Assembly: GCA_032125735.1 (NCBI GenBank)
Contig: JAQBBZ010000449.1
Location: 1-19,356, forward strand
DNA length: 19,356 nt
DNA from: Labilibaculum sp032125735
GTDB lineage: Bacteria; Bacteroidota; Bacteroidia; Bacteroidales; Marinifilaceae
Direction: 5' to 3'
The translations under genes were made by a program, and so were the position numbers. Shown one piece after another: positions 1 to 7,242 of this stretch. Each line of letters opens with the position of its first letter. Positions within the stretch are counted from its first letter, which is position 1. The notes under the pieces are model-generated. The model made no database searches. It saw only the letters and a list, made by a program, of their open reading frames with translations, and was not told where the DNA came from.

Positions 1-768
1 AAAGGAAGAATTAATTTTCCTGATGAAGTAGTATTTGGTGATGCATTGGCAAAGGTTTATAATACGCCAAAACCTCAAGCTGAAGAAATTGAAATGCCTG
101 AAGTTAATAAAGAAGCAATTCGCAAGATTATTGATGAAGCAGAAAATGGTTATTTGAGTCCGGAACAGTTGCATGATATACTCGATGCTGCAGGAATTAA
201 CAGAGCCAAAGAAGGTGTTGCAGATTCTGAAGATGAAATTGTAGCCATGGCAAAAGAAATTGGATTTCCTTTAGTGATGAAGGTTGTTGGACCTGTTCAT
301 AAATCGGATGTTGGTGGAGTAACTTTGAATGTGAAAGATGAAGAAACTGTTCGTTCTGAATTTAGAAGAATGATGCAGATTAAAGATACTTATGCCGTTA
401 TGCTGGCGCAAATGCTAAAAGGTACAGAAGTGTTTATCGGTGCAAAACGCGAAGATAAGTTTGGACACATGGTATTGTGCGGATTGGGTGGTATCTTTAT
501 CGAAGTTTTAAAAGATGTAAAAGCTTCATTGGCTCCAATTGCAAACGAAGAAGCTCATGAAATGATTCAAGGATTGAAATCTTACGGAATTATTAGAGGA
601 GTACGAGGACAGGAACCAGTTAATGAAGATAAATTTGCCGATGCAATTACAAGAGTGGCTGCTTTAATGAAAGTTGCTCCTGAAATTTTCGAAATGGATT
701 TAAATCCACTTTTAGGAAATAAAGACGCTGTAGTAGCTGTTGATGCACGTATTCGAATAGAAAAATAA
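1..768 (+). CDS. ADP-forming acyl-CoA (acetate-CoA) ligase, C-terminal ATP-grasp part, 5' truncated by window edge
   Basis: The reading frame is open to base 1; the first in-frame start-like codon (TTG at 46) is internal, so this is the 3' 255 codons of a longer gene. Residues 1-25 resemble the linker that follows the CoA-ligase domain in fused alpha-beta enzymes. Downstream lies an ATP-grasp (type 5) domain with the typical VHKSDVGGV segment and a C-terminal EMDLNPLL segment (metal/ATP site). The family converts acyl-CoA + ADP + Pi to acid + CoA + ATP in the cytoplasm, passing phosphate through a histidine that would lie in the missing N-terminal part. The nearby 2-oxoacid oxidoreductase and aminotransferase genes suggest it completes an amino-acid fermentation route. 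The exact acyl substrate (acetate, branched-chain or aryl acids) cannot be read from this fragment. Confidence 0.88.
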   Translation, partial: KGRINFPDEVVFGDALAKVYNTPKPQAEEIEMPEVNKEAIRKIIDEAENGYLSPEQLHDILDAAGINRAKEGVADSEDEIVAMAKEIGFPLVMKVVGPVHKSDVGGVTLNVKDEETVRSEFRRMMQIKDTYAVMLAQMLKGTEVFIGAKREDKFGHMVLCGLGGIFIEVLKDVKASLAPIANEEAHEMIQGLKSYGIIRGVRGQEPVNEDKFADAITRVAALMKVAPEIFEMDLNPLLGNKDAVVAVDARIRIEK

Positions 769-805
769 TCCCGAATTGATTCGGAATTAAAACTTATAAT
801 TTGTG

Positions 806-955
806 ATGAGAAAGTTGAAAGATCTTAGTTTAAACGAGAAGTTGATGATCAGTTTTGTGCTAATCCTGTTATTAGGAATCGCAGTGAAATGGAAAGGAGT
901 AAAGGAAGGTTTTTTTAAAGGGTGGAATAAATATACAGAACAAACAGATAAATAA
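806..955 (+). CDS. small single-span membrane protein (49 aa), unknown function
   Basis: A 49-codon frame from ATG 806 to TAA 953-955. Residues 1-13 are hydrophilic with three lysines (MRKLKDLSLNEKL), residues 14-27 form one hydrophobic segment (MISFVLILLLGIAV), and the rest is basic and aromatic (KWKGVKEGFFKGWNKY) before a polar end. That is the profile of a small inner-membrane protein with one helix and an amphipathic tail. It begins 37 nt after the acyl-CoA ligase stop; a short inverted repeat (771-784, CCGAAT/ATTCGG) lies between. It is followed at once by a strong inverted repeat (960-992). I do not recognise the family. Its placement suggests co-transcription with the ligase gene. Confidence 0.55.
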   Translation: MRKLKDLSLNEKLMISFVLILLLGIAVKWKGVKEGFFKGWNKYTEQTDK

Positions 956-959
956 TAAT

Positions 960-992
960 ACGGATAGCATGGGAACTTCTCATGCTATCCGT
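960..992 (+). terminator. 12-bp inverted repeat, probable terminator of the ligase/small-protein transcript
   Basis: ACGGATAGCATG (960-971) pairs perfectly with CATGCTATCCGT (981-992) around a 9-nt loop. Only three T residues follow (992-994, then AGAATAT), so the U-tract is weak. It ends 17 bp before the next start codon, so it could also act as a leader hairpin of that gene. Confidence 0.5.
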
Positions 993-1009
993 TTAGAATA
1001 TAACGGTAC

Positions 1010-1702
1010 ATGAAAAGACAGGATGTTATTTTTGCCTTTGGCTTCATTCTTTTGTTTTTGCCATTTTTTATTTCTCAAACGGTTTTTGATTCCTATATCG
1101 ACTTTAACAAGGCGCATGGAATGGTTACCAGTTTTGTGAAATTTGCAATTTTGGCAACTATAGGAGAGATAATAGGACTTAGGTTAAGAACAGGGAACTA
1201 TTATCAATCGGGATTTGGAATATTACCAAGGGCTATTGTTTGGGGATTTTTAGGTCTTACAATTAAGTTAGCTTTTGTGATTTTTGCTACAGGAACTCCA
1301 ATTTTCTTAGCCTATTTGGGCGTTGAAGGAGCTGCGGATGCAATGAAGGGTGGATTCACCCTAAATAAATTATTAGTTGCTTTTTCCATTAGTGCATTTA
1401 TGAATTTAATTTATGCGCCAGTAATGATGACGCTTCATAAAATTACTGATATTCATATTATTGCTAATGGTGGAACTTTATCTGGTTTGTTACGACCAAT
1501 TCAGATTTCAAAAATTTTTATTAATTTGAATTGGGATGTTCAATGGAATTTTGTCTTTAAAAAGACCATTCCTTTTTTCTGGATTCCGGCTCATACAGTT
1601 ACCTTTTTATTGCCTCCTGATTTTCAGGTTTTATTTGCCGCAATATTAGGTATTGTTTTAGGAGTGTTACTTGCCATTGCAAGTTTGAAAAGTTCCAAAT
1701 AA
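1010..1702 (+). CDS. four-span integral membrane protein, possibly Mpv17/PMP22-like
   Basis: This is a 230-residue hydrophobic protein. Membrane segments are visible at roughly residues 8-25, 70-100, 120-140 and 205-226. There is no cleavable signal peptide. The C-terminal third (residues about 187-226: PFFWIPAHTVTFLLPPDFQV, then a final membrane helix) resembles the Mpv17/PMP22 signature, where a W-P-x(4)-NF-x-x-VP-x-x-x-R-V motif precedes the last helix, but several signature residues differ. Bacterial homologues of this family have no settled function; eukaryotic ones are organelle membrane channels. It follows a hairpin at 960-992, and its 3' end carries the promoter of the flavodoxin gene. 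Membrane location is secure; the family name is a guess. Confidence 0.6.
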   Translation: MKRQDVIFAFGFILLFLPFFISQTVFDSYIDFNKAHGMVTSFVKFAILATIGEIIGLRLRTGNYYQSGFGILPRAIVWGFLGLTIKLAFVIFATGTPIFLAYLGVEGAADAMKGGFTLNKLLVAFSISAFMNLIYAPVMMTLHKITDIHIIANGGTLSGLLRPIQISKIFINLNWDVQWNFVFKKTIPFFWIPAHTVTFLLPPDFQVLFAAILGIVLGVLLAIASLKSSK

Positions 1703-1713
1703 TTTTAACTTTG
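1684..1713 (+). promoter_or_regulatory. Bacteroidetes-type promoter for the flavodoxin gene
   Basis: The -33 element TTTG (1684-1687) is followed by an 18-bp spacer and a perfect -7 element TAACTTTG (1706-1713, consensus TAnnTTTG). The -33 box lies inside the last codons of the membrane-protein gene. Initiation is expected near 1718-1721, giving a leader of about 45 nt before ATG 1765. Confidence 0.75.
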
Positions 1714-1764
1714 TAAGTAGGTTAAACATACAAACAAAATTGATAACACTAAACACTGTATCCT

Positions 1765-2286
1765 ATGAGTAAAATTGGATTGTTTTATGGCCCTGAAGGT
1801 GGAAATGTTGAAAGAGTAGCTAAGCTAATTGCTGAAAAAATAGATTCTGATCGAATAATTATTCATAAGGTTAAGAATTGTGAAGCTAAAGATGTAGCTG
1901 AATATTCGAGTATTATTATGGGGATTTCAACTCTTGGTAAGCACAATTGGTCCTCGGATAACACCGGAAATGATTGGGATATTTTTTTGCCTAAATTGAA
2001 TGGATTAGATTTAAAAGGAAAAAAAGTGGCTCTTTTTGGTTTGGGCGATCATATTGCTTACGCAGACTTTTTTGTTGATTCAATGGGCGATTTGGCTGAA
2101 AGTATCAAATTAACGGGTGCCGAAATAATAGGACAGGTAAGTGATGAAGGATATGAATATAGTGAATCGAGAGCTTTTGTAGATGGTAAATTTGTTGGTT
2201 TGCCTTTGGATGAAGACTTTGAAGATGATTTAACTGAAGAGAGAGTGACTAATTGGCTGAAACTGATTCTACCTGAATTTGAATAA
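1765..2286 (+). CDS. long-chain flavodoxin with an atypical FMN phosphate loop
   Basis: The product is 173 residues, the length of a long-chain flavodoxin, a soluble FMN electron carrier. FGLGDHIAYADFF (91-103) matches the conserved FMN-binding G-x-G-D-x-x-x-Y segment. The C-terminal half (DEGYEYSESRAF at 127-138, FVGLPLDED at 143-151, LTEERVTNW at 156-164) matches the typical long-chain insertion and ending. The phosphate loop, usually G-[ST]-x-[TD]-G-N-T, is here GPEGGNV (9-15) and lacks the hydroxyl residues. The usual GxPTW stacking segment reads GISTL (53-57), with Leu where a Trp is common. It has its own promoter and terminator. It may serve as an iron-sparing partner for the oxidoreductase encoded downstream; that link is inferred from proximity. 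Confidence 0.9.
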   Translation: MSKIGLFYGPEGGNVERVAKLIAEKIDSDRIIIHKVKNCEAKDVAEYSSIIMGISTLGKHNWSSDNTGNDWDIFLPKLNGLDLKGKKVALFGLGDHIAYADFFVDSMGDLAESIKLTGAEIIGQVSDEGYEYSESRAFVDGKFVGLPLDEDFEDDLTEERVTNWLKLILPEFE

Positions 2287-2307
2287 TTAGATGAAATTAA
2301 ATATTTG

Positions 2308-2337
2308 GGCTGACGGTTTACCGATCAGCCTTTTTTT
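2308..2337 (+). terminator. rho-independent terminator after flavodoxin
   Basis: GGCTGA (2308-2313) pairs with TCAGCC (2325-2330); the interior CGGT/ACCG extends the stem, with one bulged A at 2324. A run of seven T (2331-2337) follows. It closes the flavodoxin transcript 22 nt past the stop codon. Confidence 0.85.
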
Positions 2338-2482
2338 GTGATGATTTGATACTACGGTAACGATTACTTTGTGTTTATTGTAATTATATTAGGCTGATTA
2401 GTTTTAAATTGTAATGAATTTTCGTAAAATTGCAACGACTTAAGACGATGCCAGTTTTTTTAATGAGATACATAATTGTAAA

Positions 2483-3802
2483 ATGATGAAAACCCCAATA
2501 AATCCTCAAATTGTTGATCAAAAACTTGCTTTGTGCGAGATTCATAAGATGGAAGATGCCACAATTCGTGATGTGGTTCGTGTTGTCAATATGATTGAAG
2601 AAGAAAGTGGAGAGAAATTCATTCGCATGGAAATGGGTGTTCCAGGCTTAAAACCTGCAAAACTTGGAATCGAAGCAGAAAAACAGGCTTTGGAAGATGG
2701 TGTTGCTTCCGCATACCCTATGTTGGAAGGAGTAAAATTACTAAAGGAAGAAGCATCTAAATTTGTGAAAAATTTCATGAATGTTGATATTTTACCTGAA
2801 GGCATTGTTCCTACTGTAGGTTCGATGCAGGGAGGTTATGCTGCATTTATGGTAATTGGAAATTGTGATGCAAAAAAAGATACTATATTATTCATTGATC
2901 CAGGATTTCCAGTTCAGAAGACTCAGCTTGAGGTGATGAATCAGAAATATGAATCTTTCGATGTGTTCAATTATCGTGGTGATAAATTGAAGGCTAAATT
3001 GGAAGAGTTTTTGGCAAAGGGTAATATCGCCGGCATTATCTATTCTAATCCTAACAATCCGGCATGGATTTGTTTCAATGAGAATGAATTAAGAATAATC
3101 GGCGAGTTGGCAAATAAATATGATGTCATTGTTATGGAGGATTTGGCTTATTTTGCAATGGATTTTCGATCCGACCTGAGTAAGCCAGGTGTTGCACCTT
3201 ATCAGCCAAGTGTTGCTAATTACACTGACAATTATGTGCTGATGATTTCAAGTTCGAAGGCTTTTAGTTATGCTGGTCAACGAATTGGTTTACTTTGTGT
3301 TTCAGATAAACTCTTTCACAAGCGCTTTGGAAATTTAAAACCACGTTTTGGAGCCGAGGAATTTGGTTATACTCTGATTTATCGAATTATTTATACCCTG
3401 TCATCAGGAACTTCTCATTCGGCACAATATGCTTTAGCTGCAATGTTAAAAGCAGCCAACGAAGGTAAATTCAATTTTGTTGAAGAAGTTAAGGAGTACG
3501 GTGAGAGAGCAAAAATAATGAAGAAGCTATTTTTAGCAAACGGCTTTGAATTGGTGTATGAGGGTGATATTGATTTACCTTTAGCTGATGGATTTTATTT
3601 CACAGTTACATATCCGGGATTAACCGGGCCAGATTTAAATAAAAAACTATTGTATTACGGTATTTCGGCAATTTGTTTGAATGAAACGGGTAGCCTAAAG
3701 GAAGGACTTAGAGCTTGTGTTTCTCAGGTTTCTCGTAATCAATTTGATACATTGGAGATCCGATTAAAGCAGTTTCATAAAGATCAACAGGTTTTGGTAT
3801 AA
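2483..3802 (+). CDS. class I/II PLP-dependent aminotransferase
   Basis: 439 residues with the fold-type I aminotransferase landmarks: YSNPNNP at 187-193 (Asn contacting PLP), MEDLAYF at 218-224 (Asp220 for the pyridine nitrogen, Tyr223), SSSKAFSYAGQRIG at 256-269 with Lys259 as the Schiff-base lysine and Arg267 for the phosphate, and Arg410 (EGLR) as the likely substrate-carboxylate arginine. No signal peptide, so cytoplasmic. It transfers an amino group from an amino acid to a 2-oxoacid acceptor; the substrate is not evident. It lies between the flavodoxin and the 2-oxoacid:ferredoxin oxidoreductase operon, so it plausibly supplies branched-chain or aromatic 2-oxoacids. Met1 and Met2 are adjacent and either could start. 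It is a single-gene unit closed by a terminator. Confidence 0.88.
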   Translation: MMKTPINPQIVDQKLALCEIHKMEDATIRDVVRVVNMIEEESGEKFIRMEMGVPGLKPAKLGIEAEKQALEDGVASAYPMLEGVKLLKEEASKFVKNFMNVDILPEGIVPTVGSMQGGYAAFMVIGNCDAKKDTILFIDPGFPVQKTQLEVMNQKYESFDVFNYRGDKLKAKLEEFLAKGNIAGIIYSNPNNPAWICFNENELRIIGELANKYDVIVMEDLAYFAMDFRSDLSKPGVAPYQPSVANYTDNYVLMISSSKAFSYAGQRIGLLCVSDKLFHKRFGNLKPRFGAEEFGYTLIYRIIYTLSSGTSHSAQYALAAMLKAANEGKFNFVEEVKEYGERAKIMKKLFLANGFELVYEGDIDLPLADGFYFTVTYPGLTGPDLNKKLLYYGISAICLNETGSLKEGLRACVSQVSRNQFDTLEIRLKQFHKDQQVLV

Positions 3803-3898
3803 CAGATTATAATCTATAAGGATTGTAAAGTAAAATATATTAATTTGATTGATAGTTTCTTGTGGGAATTTAAGACTATATATTAGATAATTGTAATG

Positions 3899-3935
3899 AA
3901 AGTTTCATGAACTTATATTCATGAAACTTTTTTTT
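3899..3935 (+). terminator. rho-independent terminator after the aminotransferase
   Basis: A perfect 13-bp stem AAAGTTTCATGAA (3899-3911) / TTCATGAAACTTT (3918-3930) with a 6-nt loop, continuing into a T run to 3935. It lies 97 nt past the stop codon. The 5' base of the stem overlaps one of the TTGTAATGAA copies (3891-3900). Confidence 0.85.
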
Positions 3936-4183
3936 GTGGCTGTATATTTATAAATTGAATACTTAGATTTATGAACAGGATAATATTGATTGTAATAAGT
4001 TTCAATTTGTAAGCTAAGCCTGAGAAAAACAAATGAATTGTTACGTCAATTTGCGATATTTATTTAGACTGATTGTAAATTCTGTGAAATTGTAATGAAT
4101 CGAAAGCTAAATGACGAAAAGTGCTTTTGATTTGTTACCTTTATGTGGTGAAATGAAAAGTAAATTTAAATTCTATATACACT
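3936..4183 (+). promoter_or_regulatory. leader region of the oxidoreductase operon with clustered TTGTAA repeats
   Basis: No convincing ORF lies here. TTGTAA occurs at 3990, 4007, 4073 and 4090, forming two pairs each spaced by 17 bp (composite GATTGTAA-N9-AAnTTGTAA at 3988-4012 and 4071-4095). Further copies lie at 3823 and 3891. No full -33/-7 promoter was found; TACCTTTA (4136-4143) matches a -7 box in all but the last base but has no TTTG at the right distance. A binding site for a regulator is an inference from the repeat pattern. Confidence 0.4.
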
Positions 4184-4411
4184 ATGGCAAAATTCAAAGG
4201 TGCTATTGTTGTTGATACCGAAAAATGTAAAGGTTGTGGCTTATGTGTTGTCGCCTGTCCTACAAAGGTTATCGAACTTGCACGCGATGTGAATGGCAAA
4301 GGTTATCATTACGCTTACATGGCTGATGCGGATGCATGTATTGGTTGTTCAAGTTGTGGATTAGTTTGTCCAGACACTGTAATTACTGTTTACAGAATGA
4401 AAGCAAGCTAG
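4184..4411 (+). CDS. 2-oxoacid:ferredoxin oxidoreductase, delta (2x[4Fe-4S] ferredoxin) subunit
   Basis: A 75-residue bacterial-type ferredoxin. Two C-x2-C-x2-C-x3-CP motifs are visible, with cysteines at 15, 18, 21, 25 and 52, 55, 58, 62, enough for two [4Fe-4S] clusters. It is the first gene of a four-gene operon (delta, alpha, TPP, gamma); the next gene begins 49 nt later. In this enzyme family the delta subunit carries electrons from the TPP site to external ferredoxin or flavodoxin. Names used for such subunits are VorD or KorD depending on substrate, which the sequence does not settle. Confidence 0.9.
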   Translation: MAKFKGAIVVDTEKCKGCGLCVVACPTKVIELARDVNGKGYHYAYMADADACIGCSSCGLVCPDTVITVYRMKAS

Positions 4412-4460
4412 CACTAAACTACGTTATTCTAAATCTGAAAAATTTATAAAAATATTTGTA

Positions 4461-5546
4461 ATGGGAGACATTCGTTTAATGAAAGGAAATGAGGTTATTG
4501 CTGAAGCAGCTATTCGCTGTGGATGTGATGGGTATTTTGGATATCCAATTACTCCTCAATCCGAAATTATGGAAACCCTAATGATCCGCAAACCCTGGGA
4601 AAGTACAGGTATGGTGGTTCTGCAAGCCGAAAGTGAAGTTGCTGCTATCAATATGGTGTATGGTGGTGCTTCTTGTGGCAAAAAAGTAATGACATCTTCA
4701 TCAAGTCCCGGAATTAGTTTAAAAGCTGAAGGGATTACCTATTTGGCTGGAGCTGAATTGCCTGCGTTAATTGTAAATGTTGTACGTGGAGGACCGGGAT
4801 TGGGGACAATTCAACCTGCTCAGTCTGATTATTTCCAAGCTGTTAAAGGTGGCGGACATGGTGATTATAAATTGATTGTATTAGCTCCGGCATCGGTTCA
4901 GGAAATGAACGATTTTGTTGATCTTGCCTTTGAGCTTTCTTTTAAATATTTGAATCCTGCAATGATTTTAACTGATGGTGTAATTGGCCAGATGATGGAA
5001 AAAGTTCAGTTGTCAGAATTCAAACCACGTTGGACCAATGAGGAAATTAAAAAGATTTCCGGATCATGGGCAACAACAGGAAAAACTCCTGATCGTGACC
5101 GTAATATAACTACATCTTTGGATTTAGATTCTTCAAAACAAGAAATATTTAATCACAAGTTGCAAGCGAAATATCGTGCAATGGAAGAGAATGATGTGAG
5201 ATTCGAAAAAATTTCTTGTGATGATGCAGAATATCTTTTCGTAGCTTATGGTTCTAGTGCTCGTATTTGTCAGAAAGCAGTAGAGCAAGCTCGTGAGAAA
5301 GGCATTAAAGTAGGTTTGTTACGTCCTATTACTCTATTCCCTTATCCTGTGAAAGCTATTCAGGAAATGTTAGGAGCCGTTAAAGGTATTCTAGCTGTAG
5401 AAATGAGTGCCGGGCAAATGGTGGAAGATGTTCGTCTTGCTGTAAATGGAAAAGTTCCGGTAGAGCATTTTGGACGATATGGTGGAATTATTCCAACACC
5501 AGAGGAAGTAGTTGAAGCATTAGAACAAAAAATTTTAGGAAAATAA
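4461..5546 (+). CDS. vorB: 2-oxoacid:ferredoxin oxidoreductase, alpha subunit (VorB-type)
   Basis: 361 residues covering the pyrimidine-binding (PFOR domain I) and domain II folds. Recognisable segments are GYPITPQSEI (27-36), LQAESEVAAINM (54-65), with a Glu expected near the TPP aminopyrimidine, GPGLGTIQPAQSDY (111-124), and a C-terminal domain with FGRYGGIIPTPEEV, which is usual in this family. The length and sequence match proteins named 3-methyl-2-oxobutanoate dehydrogenase subunit VorB. The complex oxidatively decarboxylates 2-oxoacids to acyl-CoA and CO2 while reducing ferredoxin. The stop is separated from the next start by only 3 nt, so translation is probably coupled. A 2-oxoglutarate or pyruvate preference cannot be excluded. 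Confidence 0.9.
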   Translation: MGDIRLMKGNEVIAEAAIRCGCDGYFGYPITPQSEIMETLMIRKPWESTGMVVLQAESEVAAINMVYGGASCGKKVMTSSSSPGISLKAEGITYLAGAELPALIVNVVRGGPGLGTIQPAQSDYFQAVKGGGHGDYKLIVLAPASVQEMNDFVDLAFELSFKYLNPAMILTDGVIGQMMEKVQLSEFKPRWTNEEIKKISGSWATTGKTPDRDRNITTSLDLDSSKQEIFNHKLQAKYRAMEENDVRFEKISCDDAEYLFVAYGSSARICQKAVEQAREKGIKVGLLRPITLFPYPVKAIQEMLGAVKGILAVEMSAGQMVEDVRLAVNGKVPVEHFGRYGGIIPTPEEVVEALEQKILGK

Positions 5547-5549
5547 GTT

Positions 5550-6323
5550 ATGACAGCAACGACTGAAATCAACAAAATAATTAGCAAAGAGAATCTGGTT
5601 TATAGTAAAACCAACCTTCTTCTAGATAACGAAATGCATTACTGTCCTGGATGTACTCATGGTGTAATTCATAAAGTAATTGCTGAGGTGATTGACGAAA
5701 TGGGGATTCAGGATAAAACAATTGGTATTTCACCTGTTGGATGTTCTGTCTTAGCATACAACTATATTGATATTGATTGGCAACAAGCAGCTCATGGACG
5801 CGCTCCTGCACTTGCAACGGCAACTGCTCGATTAATGCCTGAAAAATACGTATTTACTTATCAGGGAGATGGTGATTTAGCTTCTATTGGTTGTGCCGAA
5901 ATAATGCACGCATGTAACAGAGGAGAAAACATTGTGGTATTTTTCGTGAATAATGCAATTTATGGTATGACTGGTGGTCAAATGGCTCCTACTACTTTGG
6001 AAGGACAGGTTACTGCGACATCTCCATACGGACGTGATTGTTCGGTGACAGGATATCCAATGAGGATTACTGAAATGCTTGCCATGTTGCCAGGTACACG
6101 TTTTGTGACTCGTGAATCTGCCGAGACTCCAGCTGCAGTTCGTAAATTGAAAAAAGCGATTCGCAAAGGTTTTGAAAATACCAGAGAGCATAAGGGGATT
6201 TCTTTTATCGAAATTGTTGGAACATGTAGTTCTGGATGGAAATTGTCTCCAGTTAAATCAAATGAATGGATGAAAGAAAATATGTTTGCTTACTATCCAT
6301 TGGGAACATTAAAGGATAGATAA
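5550..6323 (+). CDS. 2-oxoacid:ferredoxin oxidoreductase, TPP-binding beta subunit
   Basis: 257 residues. CPGCTHG (32-38) is the N-terminal cysteine-containing motif of the family. HGRAPALATA (82-91) and the thiamine-pyrophosphate/Mg motif GDGD (106-109) ending in NNAIYGMTGGQ (134-144) are complete. This subunit holds the TPP cofactor that decarboxylates the 2-oxoacid. It begins 3 nt after the alpha subunit, and the gamma subunit follows 32 nt later. The cytoplasmic complex needs all four subunits here. Equivalent subunits are called VorA or KorB in different naming schemes. No key residue appears to be missing. Confidence 0.92.
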   Translation: MTATTEINKIISKENLVYSKTNLLLDNEMHYCPGCTHGVIHKVIAEVIDEMGIQDKTIGISPVGCSVLAYNYIDIDWQQAAHGRAPALATATARLMPEKYVFTYQGDGDLASIGCAEIMHACNRGENIVVFFVNNAIYGMTGGQMAPTTLEGQVTATSPYGRDCSVTGYPMRITEMLAMLPGTRFVTRESAETPAAVRKLKKAIRKGFENTREHKGISFIEIVGTCSSGWKLSPVKSNEWMKENMFAYYPLGTLKDR

Positions 6324-6355
6324 AAATCCATTTTAATCAATTAATCTGTAAAAAA

Positions 6356-6907
6356 ATGACTGAAGAAATTATAATTGCAGGATTTGGTGGTCAAGGTGTC
6401 CTTTCAATGGGTAAAATTCTTTGCTATTCCGCGATCATGCAAAATCAGGAAGTATCATGGATGCCATCTTATGGTCCTGAAATGCGCGGAGGGACAGCTA
6501 ATGTAACCGTTATATTAAGTGACCAACGTATTAGTTCTCCTGTATTGAAAAGCTTCGATACCGCGATAATCCTTAACCAGCAATCAATGGATAAGTTTGT
6601 AAATGAGGTTAAGCCAGGTGGGACTTTGATCTATGATCCAAATGGTATTACTCATCATCCAGAGAGAAAAGATATTAATATTTATAGAATTCCTGGAGCA
6701 GCTCTTGCAGCTGAATTGGGAAGTCCTCAAACATTCAATATGATTATTATGGGAGCTTTTCTTAAAGTGAAGCCTATTGTATTATTAGAGAATGTTAAGA
6801 AAGGACTTGAGAAATCGTTACCTGAACGTCACCATAAATTAATTCCTTTAAATATTGAAGCAATTCAAAAAGGGAGTAATAATGTTGAGACAGTACGTGT
6901 TCTTTAA
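6356..6907 (+). CDS. 2-oxoacid:ferredoxin oxidoreductase, gamma subunit
   Basis: 183 residues of the catalytic gamma (POR gamma) fold. GFGGQGV (9-15) is the family's N-terminal glycine loop, and PSYGPEMRGG (37-46) is the conserved segment at the CoA-proximal interface. It completes the delta-alpha-TPP-gamma set expected for a heterotetrameric VOR/KOR enzyme, and it is the last gene before a strong terminator at 6945-6976. The length is normal for the family and no truncation is seen. Confidence 0.92.
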   Translation: MTEEIIIAGFGGQGVLSMGKILCYSAIMQNQEVSWMPSYGPEMRGGTANVTVILSDQRISSPVLKSFDTAIILNQQSMDKFVNEVKPGGTLIYDPNGITHHPERKDINIYRIPGAALAAELGSPQTFNMIIMGAFLKVKPIVLLENVKKGLEKSLPERHHKLIPLNIEAIQKGSNNVETVRVL

Positions 6908-6944
6908 GAGACAACACAACAATCCTAACATACAGTTTAGCAAA

Positions 6945-6976
6945 AGGGGAATTCCATACGGGATTCTCCTTTTTTT
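6945..6976 (+). terminator. rho-independent terminator of the oxidoreductase operon
   Basis: AGGGGAATTCC (6945-6955) pairs with GGGATTCTCCT (6960-6970) with two G-U pairs and a 4-nt loop (ATAC). A run of T (6970-6976) follows. It lies 37 nt past the gamma-subunit stop codon. Confidence 0.87.
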
Positions 6977-7056
6977 GTGAAATAATTGAAGTTGCCGCAA
7001 ATGTACATCTAAAAATGAATACAAAATAATGATGCTGCACCTGACGCTATAGATGT

Positions 7057-7086
7057 TTTGCTAATTAACAGTTTTAACTATTTTTG
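7057..7086 (+). promoter_or_regulatory. Bacteroidetes-type promoter upstream of the M16 protease pair
   Basis: TTTG (7057-7060), an 18-bp spacer and TATTTTTG (7079-7086), a full match to TAnnTTTG. Initiation near 7091-7094 would give a leader of about 150 nt before ATG 7243. The rest of the 335-bp gap between 6908 and 7242 holds only the operon terminator, an imperfect GTTCA/TGAAC inverted repeat (7086-7106) and two TTCATCCA copies (7114 and 7142). Confidence 0.65.
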
Positions 7087-7242
7087 TTCATTTGAATGCG
7101 TTGAACGATCATTTTCATCCATTGGTCGTTTGTAGATTGTGTTCATCCAATAAACTTGATAATTAGCATATAATCATTTAATATTGTTTAACGATTTCTT
7201 AATAGGGAATCAATCTTTATGTATCACATATAATTTTATTAA

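Noticed and set aside
46..48. TTG as start codon of the acyl-CoA ligase
   Set aside because: The frame is open and protein-like upstream to base 1, and the domain is known to be preceded by CoA-ligase domains, so this codon is internal.
5581..6191. Several minus-strand frames opposite the TPP subunit gene
   Set aside because: They are antisense shadows of a well-conserved gene and show no domain or regulatory signals.
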